Shown here piece by piece: positions 16,323 through 21,206 of a DNA stretch of 25,229 bases; position 1 is the first letter of the stretch; each line of letters opens with the position of its first letter. The notes under the pieces were generated by a model. That model was not told the origin of the DNA, did no database searches, and saw nothing but the letters and a program-made list of their open reading frames with translations. The position numbers and the translations under genes were made by a program. The stretch comes from a virus. The DNA lies in the IMG/VR virus record IMGVR_UViG_3300032092_000222, positions 1 through 25,229 of that record. One strand, 5' to 3'.

Positions 16323-17561
16323 ATGTGGATTCCACCTAAATCCCCGTACAATCTTGTTCAAGAGAAGCTATATCACGATCCTTGGCGGATTTTTGTGGCA
16401 TGCATCTTCTGTAACCTCACAAAGAGGATACAGTCTGAGCCAATCATGTGGAAGTTCTTCGCAAAATATCCTACGGCGAATGATGCAGCTGCAGCAGAGC
16501 ACCAGGATGTCGTTGATATCGTTTCAGACCTGGGGCTAGGAAAGAAAAGAGCGACTGCTCTCATAAGAATGTCTCAGGATTTCATCTCCAAGAAATGGCA
16601 GTGCGATCCCAGGGGCAGTCTTTACGCTGTAGGTAAATACGCAGAAGATGCTTACAGGATATTCTGCGTAGGTGACTGGATGAACGTTCATCCACAGGAT
16701 CACGCTCTCAATGATTACCACGACTGGCTCTGGAAGAATTACGAGGAGGATACTCTGATGCCTGAAGGTCCTGAGTGCAGAACTGTAGCCGATGGGCTTA
16801 ATGAAAGGCTAAGCGGAAAGAAAATCACTTGCGTGAACATCATATCTGGGAGATATTCTCGTCATGGTGATCCCGAGGGGATGGCTGACTTCCTCTCTGC
16901 GCTTCCTGCAAAGGTTGTTGGTGCAAACTGTCATGGAAAGTTCATCTTCGTTGTCCTCGACAACGGATGGAATATCTGGTGCACTCTCGGCATGACAGGA
17001 TCATGGCGGACAACGCAATCAGATCATGCTCGTGTCGAGCTCGTGGCTGAAGATGGATCTGTCTTCTTCACTGACATGCGAAACTTTGGAACACTCTCTT
17101 TTGTGAAGGGAGTTGCACCTCTGATGCAGAAGATTAATCAGCTAGGTCCAGACATGCTTGTTAGAGATCTCACAGACGATGAATTCGGAAAACGAATCAG
17201 AAAGTATAACAAGACTATCTCCGAGGTGATCATGGATCAATCTGTGATAGCAGGAGTAGGAAATTATCTTAAAGCAGAGTGTCTCTACTTTGCAAAGATT
17301 TCTCCTCACAGGACTTGTGGCTCACTGACTGATGCAGAGGTTTCCTCTCTCAACACAACCATCAGAAATACGATCAGGTTGTCATACAGGATGGGCGGTA
17401 CCACTATTAAGAATTACACAAATATCAATGGCGTAGTTGGGCAATACAGTTCTAGGTTTGCAGTGTATAGTCAGAAGAAGGATCCACTGGGAAATCCTGT
17501 CATCAAGGAGAAGACCGAAGATGGCAGAATGACTCACTGGGTCCCAAACATTCAGAGGTGA
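16323..17561 (+). CDS. Double DNA glycosylase: MBD4-like HhH-GPD domain fused in frame to Fpg/Nei
   Basis: A 412-residue frame holding two complete repair enzymes. Residues 1-143 closely resemble the catalytic domain of animal MBD4: PPKSPYNLVQE..HDPW at the start, a helix-hairpin-helix with LGLGKKRA, GKYAEDAYRIFCV, and VHPQDHALNDYHDWLW with Asp126 at the catalytic position. That family removes T or U from G mismatches and 5-hydroxymethyluracil. Residues 146-412 are a full Fpg/Nei enzyme (MPEGPE start, DMRNFG, the GVGNY H2TH loop). The finger region has no Cys, so it is a zincless finger like those of NEIL1-type proteins, and it keeps the Arg of GRMTHW. Fpg/Nei enzymes need a free N-terminal Pro, which the fusion blocks. 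See the separate internal-start entry. Confidence 0.88.
   Translation: MWIPPKSPYNLVQEKLYHDPWRIFVACIFCNLTKRIQSEPIMWKFFAKYPTANDAAAAEHQDVVDIVSDLGLGKKRATALIRMSQDFISKKWQCDPRGSLYAVGKYAEDAYRIFCVGDWMNVHPQDHALNDYHDWLWKNYEEDTLMPEGPECRTVADGLNERLSGKKITCVNIISGRYSRHGDPEGMADFLSALPAKVVGANCHGKFIFVVLDNGWNIWCTLGMTGSWRTTQSDHARVELVAEDGSVFFTDMRNFGTLSFVKGVAPLMQKINQLGPDMLVRDLTDDEFGKRIRKYNKTISEVIMDQSVIAGVGNYLKAECLYFAKISPHRTCGSLTDAEVSSLNTTIRNTIRLSYRMGGTTIKNYTNINGVVGQYSSRFAVYSQKKDPLGNPVIKEKTEDGRMTHWVPNIQR
16744..17561 (+). CDS. Probable separately translated Fpg/Nei glycosylase (internal start at 16758)
   Basis: The interval includes the RBS. An AGGAGG at 16744-16749 stands 8 bases before the ATG at 16758, which begins MPEGPE in the same frame as the upstream MBD4-like domain. 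Initiation here gives 267 residues, the normal Fpg/Nei length. It also exposes Pro2, the Schiff-base nucleophile that must be N-terminal after Met removal, with Glu3 as the catalytic acid. Lys61 corresponds to the conserved Lys of the family. The product should excise oxidised bases and nick the abasic site. Free Nei, fusion, or both may be made. The SD could in principle be chance, because GAGGAGGAT also encodes Glu-Glu-Asp. Confidence 0.7.
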
Positions 17562-17564
17562 AAC

Positions 17565-17792
17565 ATGGAATACAGACTTTCAGATGACGTGGTAGCAGCT
17601 ATCGCAAGATCTCTACAGGTAGCCCTTCTTACGGGCACAGATATCGTTGACAATCTTCGTGCTATCAGCGTACAGGTTGTCGAGGATCAGCTAGTTCTGA
17701 CTGATGCCTACAAGGCTGCAGAGCAGAACAATATTGACAAGATGCTCCAGGCTGTAGAGGAGCTCCAGGCAGAGGTTGCGGAGGAAACTTGA
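17565..17792 (+). CDS. Small conserved-type phage protein, unknown function
   Basis: A 75-residue acidic, helical protein. GAGGTGA (17555-17561) gives a good SD that overlaps the previous stop. It starts YRLSDDVVAAIARSLQVALLTG, followed by TDIVDNLR, a pattern I recognise from small uncharacterised phage proteins but cannot name. No catalytic motif is visible. Its stop overlaps the TTG start of the MazG-like gene (TTGA), so the two are probably translated together. Confidence 0.65.
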   Translation: MEYRLSDDVVAAIARSLQVALLTGTDIVDNLRAISVQVVEDQLVLTDAYKAAEQNNIDKMLQAVEELQAEVAEET

Positions 17793-18166
17793 GCAAAGAT
17801 CGTCTCTTTGAGATGTTCTCCCGCAGGGAAGCATTCATGCGTGCCCTGCAGGAAAAAGTTCCAAACTCTTACCCAGAGTGGCCTCTAGATCTAACGCAAA
17901 AGAAGTCTCAGCAATTTTGCAGGGAGATGACATTGCGTGGAGTTGAGGAAGTTTTTGAAGCTTTACAGCATCTCAAAAACACCAAGACACATCGCATGAC
18001 AGAGGTCACGGACTTTAACAGGGATGAATTCCTTGAAGAGTTCGTTGATTCATTCAACTACTTCCTCTCTGTTCTCATAATCACGGGATTCACTCCCCAG
18101 GATCTATTCGACGCATATGTCGAGAAGGACAAGAAGATTCATGACAGACTCGAGAATGGGTACTAG
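17789..18166 (+). CDS. All-alpha NTP pyrophosphatase (MazG/dUTPase-like)
   Basis: A 125-residue protein with a TTG start coupled to the previous stop and a GGAGG SD at 17780-17784. Two acidic helices carry the expected metal ligands: RGVEEVFEAL and then DEFLEEFVDSFNYFL, the EExxE and ExxD pattern of MazG and dimeric dUTPase families. It ends with GFTPQDLFDAYVEKDK, typical of phage homologues. It should hydrolyse a (d)NTP to the monophosphate and pyrophosphate. dUTP or dCTP are reasonable candidates, but the substrate is unknown. The next gene starts within its end and carries a related domain. Confidence 0.78.
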   Translation: MSKDRLFEMFSRREAFMRALQEKVPNSYPEWPLDLTQKKSQQFCREMTLRGVEEVFEALQHLKNTKTHRMTEVTDFNRDEFLEEFVDSFNYFLSVLIITGFTPQDLFDAYVEKDKKIHDRLENGY

Positions 18167-19094
18167 TTTCGAAGACTTTCTTGAGATCCAGAAGAGATTT
18201 AACGATGCTGTCTATGGAGACATAGGTGACGATCGCAAGGAGGAGATCACGAAGTCTCTCTCCTTGGCTCTTCATTCTGAAGTTTCCAGCATCGCTAGCG
18301 CTGTAAACTTCAAGGATCACACATCTCACAGAGCACAGGTGAACAAGGACAAACTTTTATACGAGTCTGTCGACGCGTTTAGATACATCCTTGCACTGCT
18401 GAATACCTGGGACATAACTGCCGATCAGTTCTGTCGAGCATTCTCTGATAAAAATTCTTTTCTCTGGACAAGAAAAGAATGCGAGAAGACTAGATGGAAC
18501 GGACAGGATGTCATACTTATCGATGTTGATGACGTTCTAGCAGGATTTCGTGAAGGGTTCTTTGCCTGGATCGAGTCCAAGTACGGAGTCTACGTTGATA
18601 TAGATACAGACCAGTATTACACGACTACTCCGCTTAAGTCAAAGAACCTAAATCCAGAAGAAATTTTCCAGGAGTTCTTGCGAGAAGGAGGCATGAGCAC
18701 GCTTCCTGTTATCCTAGGCACGCAAGAATTCCTGGAAAACCTGGTGAAGAAGGGATACTGGATCCAGCTACTCACAGCTAGACCAGAATCTAATCCTCGC
18801 TGCTTCTACGACACTTTTCTATGGCTCAGGGATGCCGGTCTCCCTTTCCATAGGGTGAACTTTGCTCCTGAGAAATTCATTTGGGCAGCACAGTCACAGT
18901 ACTACGGGAAGTGCAAGATCGTAGCTGTGGACGATTCACCGAAGCACTGTGCTGAGTATGCTAAGCACGGGATTGAGGTTGCTTCGCCTGTCAAGCCATA
19001 CAACAAGGAAGTTCATGGAATCCCAGGTGTTCACATGTATGAGACCTTTGACCAGGCGATTGAGATCATTGATAGATTGATTTCTTGTAAATGA
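18156..19094 (+). CDS. NTP-pyrophosphatase-like domain fused to HAD 5'-nucleotidase
   Basis: I choose the ATG at 18156 (312 residues). In-frame ATGs at 18117 and 18141 add only residues lying within the previous gene, and no start has a clear SD. Residues about 5-110 look like an all-alpha MazG/dUTPase domain (LHSEVSSIASAV, then YESVDAFRYILALL), but one acid of the first motif is Ser. Residues 118-312 are a HAD phosphatase: DVDDV (123-127) with the nucleophile Asp, LLTARPES (206-212), a Lys in FAPEKF, and VAVDDSP (257-262). This resembles phage 5'(3')-deoxyribonucleotidases. Together with the preceding gene it could turn a dNTP into a dNMP and then a nucleoside, clearing an unwanted base from the pool. 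Confidence 0.8.
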   Translation: MGTSFEDFLEIQKRFNDAVYGDIGDDRKEEITKSLSLALHSEVSSIASAVNFKDHTSHRAQVNKDKLLYESVDAFRYILALLNTWDITADQFCRAFSDKNSFLWTRKECEKTRWNGQDVILIDVDDVLAGFREGFFAWIESKYGVYVDIDTDQYYTTTPLKSKNLNPEEIFQEFLREGGMSTLPVILGTQEFLENLVKKGYWIQLLTARPESNPRCFYDTFLWLRDAGLPFHRVNFAPEKFIWAAQSQYYGKCKIVAVDDSPKHCAEYAKHGIEVASPVKPYNKEVHGIPGVHMYETFDQAIEIIDRLISCK

Positions 19095-19113
19095 GACACT
19101 AACATCTGATAAT
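19085..19113 (+). promoter_or_regulatory. Putative sigma70-type promoter before the second ThyX gene
   Basis: TTGTAA (19085-19090), a 17-base spacer, and GATAAT (19108-19113, 5 of 6). The expected start near 19120 leaves a leader of about 11 bases that contains the CGGAGA SD. It shares the -35 hexamer and spacing with the candidate at 3747. Confidence 0.4.
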
Positions 19114-19130
19114 GATAGTACGGAGATCAC

Positions 19131-20072
19131 ATGCCGCAAGACACCACTCTTAAGCCCATCACCCTTCCCATGGCTATCCGCTTTAACGAGAAGCCAACAA
19201 CCGATTTTGTCAACAGCCTCGATGCTCTCAAGCTTGAGCTTGTTGATAGTCCTGATCCTAAGACGATTCGCCAGGCAGTCTACTGCTTCGTTAAGTCGAC
19301 TTGGGCTGACCAGCACGTTCCATACGGCGATGCAACAGATGCTGATCTTTCCAAGACCATGGAAGACGTGTTTGCAGGTCGTGCACTTCCAGCAGCGATG
19401 GAGTTGATTGGTCTTACCTTCCTCGTGGGAGGTATCGATACACAGACTGTTACTCATCTCATCCGTCATCGTGCCGGATCTTTTGCTGCACAGTGCACGG
19501 GTGACCGCTGGCTCTCTCACGAGCGCAGCCTGGTTCCCGGTGCCATCCAGAACAGCCCAGAGTTCTACGCTCGCTGGCAGTCACATGTTCAGGAGGCGAA
19601 GGAGCTCTATGCAGACATGGTCGATTCTAAGACCATTAGCCTGATGGATGCACGTCACGTCCTTCCCAAGTGCCTTGAGACCTTCTACTACATGCGCATG
19701 AATATTCGTGACGCATTCGGTTTCATCAAGCAGCGCCAGGACAAGCAGATCCAGCCTGAGGAGGATAACATGCTTGCAGCACTCATGGCACGTGAGATCC
19801 TCAAGGTGTTCCCAGAGGCGCACGTAGCAATCAACCTTCGTGAGCCTGCTTGGCACTACATCAAGACGTTCCGCAATGGTACAGGTACCAACCTCTACTG
19901 GCCTGATGAGGACAGCGAGAAGCACCTCACCTACCATCCAGACGACACGATCTATCAGGCAACACGTGACGACATGAACGGCACTGAGGGCGGTGTCCCG
20001 CATTTCCGTGCGCTCTGGAATGAAGTGCTGGCTGATATAGACAAGCTTGTTGCCGACTACAAGAATCGATAG
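19131..20072 (+). CDS. Divergent ThyX-family protein (second copy)
   Basis: A 313-residue protein with CGGAGA as SD. It keeps the ThyX layout: VTHLIRHRAGS (107-117), then ARHVLPKCLETFYYM and NIRDAFGFIKQRQDKQIQPEED. These match the folate/FAD/dUMP-binding helices of ThyX. The signature differs from RHRxxSxNExSxRY: after RHRAGS it reads FAAQCTGDRW, so the Asn and second Ser are lost and a Cys (122) appears. The protein is about 100 residues longer than the canonical ThyX at 14861. A phage needs only one thymidylate synthase, so this paralogue may act on another pyrimidine nucleotide or add a different group, or be a regulatory relative. The codon choice (CTC, CGT, AAG, GAG) suggests high expression. 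Confidence 0.75.
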   Translation: MPQDTTLKPITLPMAIRFNEKPTTDFVNSLDALKLELVDSPDPKTIRQAVYCFVKSTWADQHVPYGDATDADLSKTMEDVFAGRALPAAMELIGLTFLVGGIDTQTVTHLIRHRAGSFAAQCTGDRWLSHERSLVPGAIQNSPEFYARWQSHVQEAKELYADMVDSKTISLMDARHVLPKCLETFYYMRMNIRDAFGFIKQRQDKQIQPEEDNMLAALMAREILKVFPEAHVAINLREPAWHYIKTFRNGTGTNLYWPDEDSEKHLTYHPDDTIYQATRDDMNGTEGGVPHFRALWNEVLADIDKLVADYKNR

Positions 20073-20088
20073 GGCTTTTAATTCTGGC

Positions 20089-20115
20089 AATCTCATCCTA
20101 TAATAGAGTGAGATT
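20089..20115 (+). promoter_or_regulatory. Dyad centred on a perfect TATAAT box
   Basis: AATCTCA (20089-20095) pairs with TGAGATT (20109-20115), and the inner CTA/TAG also pairs, so the 27-base element is nearly a full inverted repeat centred on TATAAT (20099-20104). No good -35 is present (TTTTAA at 20076-20081 is poor). It could be an operator over a -10 box or a leader hairpin. It ends 6 bases before the ATG at 20122. Confidence 0.45.
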
Positions 20116-20121
20116 TAATAG

Positions 20122-20769
20122 ATGCCAGCAATTAGAGTAATAGATGAACACCTCCTGTCTCCAGTACTTGTGTACTCGGGGTCAGGAGGTGTTTTTGAGA
20201 ATGAGCTCGTACTCGCAACGAAAGACGGGCTAATTAAGACCATTGAAGATGGTCAACTTTCAATCTCAGTTGACATCGATAGAATCACTAGCCAGATCTC
20301 TAAAAAGTACATCAATGAGATTGTATTTAATGAGCATGTTGCTGCAACAGATAGCGATGTAGGTCTTCACTTCTCTCTCGCGTCAATGCCGACACGCGCA
20401 GAAGAGGTCCAGCTCTGGCTAAATGGCCAGCTGCTGACATACGGCGAGGACTATACTGTCGTCAACAGGCTTGTGACAATGATGACAAATCCTCTTGTCG
20501 CAGAAGATCGTCTCATCGCTTCCTATTCGCGTCCAATAACGATGAAGCAGTACGCGTTCGGAGAGCGTCTTACTCTTGATGGGACTTCTGTGACACTCAG
20601 AAATACTCCCACTCAATCAAGCGATGTCATGGTATTCCTCAACGGACAGCTTTTGATTCGAGGAATCTTGCCAGGAGATAATGACTACATCATCGCTGAC
20701 AGAATTATTCAATTTAATCTTCCAGTAGACGAGACAGACATTATTTTGGCAACTTATTCGTACAACTAG
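20122..20769 (+). CDS. Virion fibre/appendage protein with repeated NGQLL beta motifs
   Basis: A 215-residue protein beginning shortly after the putative promoter, with only a weak SD (GTGAGA). It contains two copies of a beta-repeat: LWLNGQLLTYGEDYTVVN (about 98-115) and VFLNGQLLIRG...NDYIIADRIIQF (about 170-200), each ending in a D.I.A.YS segment. The same motif closes the coiled-coil fibre protein encoded at 21207. Such repeats are common in tail-fibre and collar proteins. It probably is a structural or fibre-attachment protein. Codons 9-25 overlap a strong terminator-like hairpin (separate entry). Confidence 0.65.
   Translation: MPAIRVIDEHLLSPVLVYSGSGGVFENELVLATKDGLIKTIEDGQLSISVDIDRITSQISKKYINEIVFNEHVAATDSDVGLHFSLASMPTRAEEVQLWLNGQLLTYGEDYTVVNRLVTMMTNPLVAEDRLIASYSRPITMKQYAFGERLTLDGTSVTLRNTPTQSSDVMVFLNGQLLIRGILPGDNDYIIADRIIQFNLPVDETDIILATYSYN
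20147..20196 (+). terminator. Terminator-like long hairpin inside the 5' end of a coding region
   Basis: AACACCTCCTG (20147-20157) is the exact reverse complement of CAGGAGGTGTT (20183-20193). Inside, AGTAC and GTACT form a second stem around TTGT, and four more pairs join the two, giving about 20 pairs in all. The right arm runs into TTTTT (20192-20196), the layout of an intrinsic terminator. It lies 75-125 bases after the thyX-like gene's stop but within codons of the 20122 gene. It may end transcripts from upstream or act as an attenuator. The right arm also contains AGGAGGT, so it hides an SD-like sequence. Confidence 0.55.
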
Positions 20770-20783
20770 AATGCACAAGTAAA

Positions 20784-20817
20784 CTGGTTGATATTTAGTA
20801 ACAGAACAATCAACCGG
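20784..20817 (+). repeat. Inverted repeat before the DUF5659-like gene
   Basis: CTGGTTGAT (20784-20792) pairs with ATCAACCGG (20809-20817), nine pairs with one wobble, around a 16-base AT-rich loop containing GATATTTAG-like sequence at its left edge. It ends 8 bases before the ATG at 20826. No T-run follows. It is a possible operator or a leader hairpin. Confidence 0.45.
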
Positions 20818-20825
20818 GTAAAAAG

Positions 20826-21050
20826 ATGAAGACCTATGTAACAACAGATCTATCTCTTGCAGCATTTCTAAAGCTACGTGGACTCAGACTCCTAAGCGCA
20901 TCTAAGCACTCGACAGGCCGTTTCGAGTTTGTCTTTGATGACGACGGAACAGCTGACAGCCTGTCTATAGACTTTGCAAATAGCGAATTCTCTTCTTACG
21001 ATGCAAATTTGCGATCGCTGAAGAAGACATTGAATGCGAGATCAAAATAA
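20826..21050 (+). CDS. Small DUF5659-like protein
   Basis: A 74-residue protein starting MKTYVTTDLSLAAFLKLRG, then FEFVFDD and SIDFANSEFSSYDANLRSLKK. This fits the short DUF5659-type family found in phages and bacteria, with a conserved T.DL.LAAFL start and an F.F.... middle. I am moderately sure of the family from memory. Its function is not known. SD support is weak (GGGTAAAAAG). It sits between two structural genes and is flanked by an inverted repeat upstream and a structured leader downstream. Confidence 0.6.
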   Translation: MKTYVTTDLSLAAFLKLRGLRLLSASKHSTGRFEFVFDDDGTADSLSIDFANSEFSSYDANLRSLKKTLNARSK

Positions 21051-21103
21051 TTTTGACTTTATCTCGATATTCTCCTGAGTAAGGTATATTTAAATTTGTC
21101 GTA

Positions 21104-21117
21104 GTGGTTTTAACCAC
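21104..21117 (+). repeat. Short hairpin in the fibre-gene leader
   Basis: GTGGT and ACCAC pair around TTTA within the 14-base element GTGGTTTTAACCAC. It lies directly upstream of the longer leader fold (21122-21197) and after the AT-rich GTATATTTAAA (21084-21094). Confidence 0.5.
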
Positions 21118-21121
21118 GCTT

Positions 21122-21197
21122 CGTTAGAGATGATGTTCGGGGACGTGCCAAAAGACATGGTGTCCTCAAGCACGTCAAAAAGTTGATAACTCTAACG
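21122..21197 (+). promoter_or_regulatory. Structured 5' leader of the coiled-coil fibre gene
   Basis: A long-range helix pairs CGTTAGAG (21122-21129) with CTCTAACG (21190-21197). Its right arm runs directly into the SD GGAG (21197-21200) before the ATG at 21207. Inside, GACGTGC (21142-21148) pairs exactly with GCACGTC (21170-21176), enclosing a small GACA/TGTC hairpin. A competing helix, GGGGAC (21139-21144) with GTCCTC (21162-21167), would exclude it. The nested helices suggest a structured mRNA leader controlling translation or stability. I could not match it to a known riboswitch or ribozyme, and no hammerhead core (CTGATGA with GAAA) is present. Confidence 0.55.
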
Positions 21198-21206
21198 GAG
21201 TAAATT

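Noticed and set aside
20201-20233. Ten-codon frame after the AGGAGGT in the 20183-20193 arm
   Set aside because: It is very short and lies out of frame inside a well-supported gene. The SD-like sequence is better explained as part of the hairpin and of the Gly-Gly codons.
21051-21206. tRNA or self-cleaving ribozyme in the longest gap
   Set aside because: The helices do not form a cloverleaf, no CCA-type acceptor or T-loop consensus is present, and no hammerhead core bases were found.
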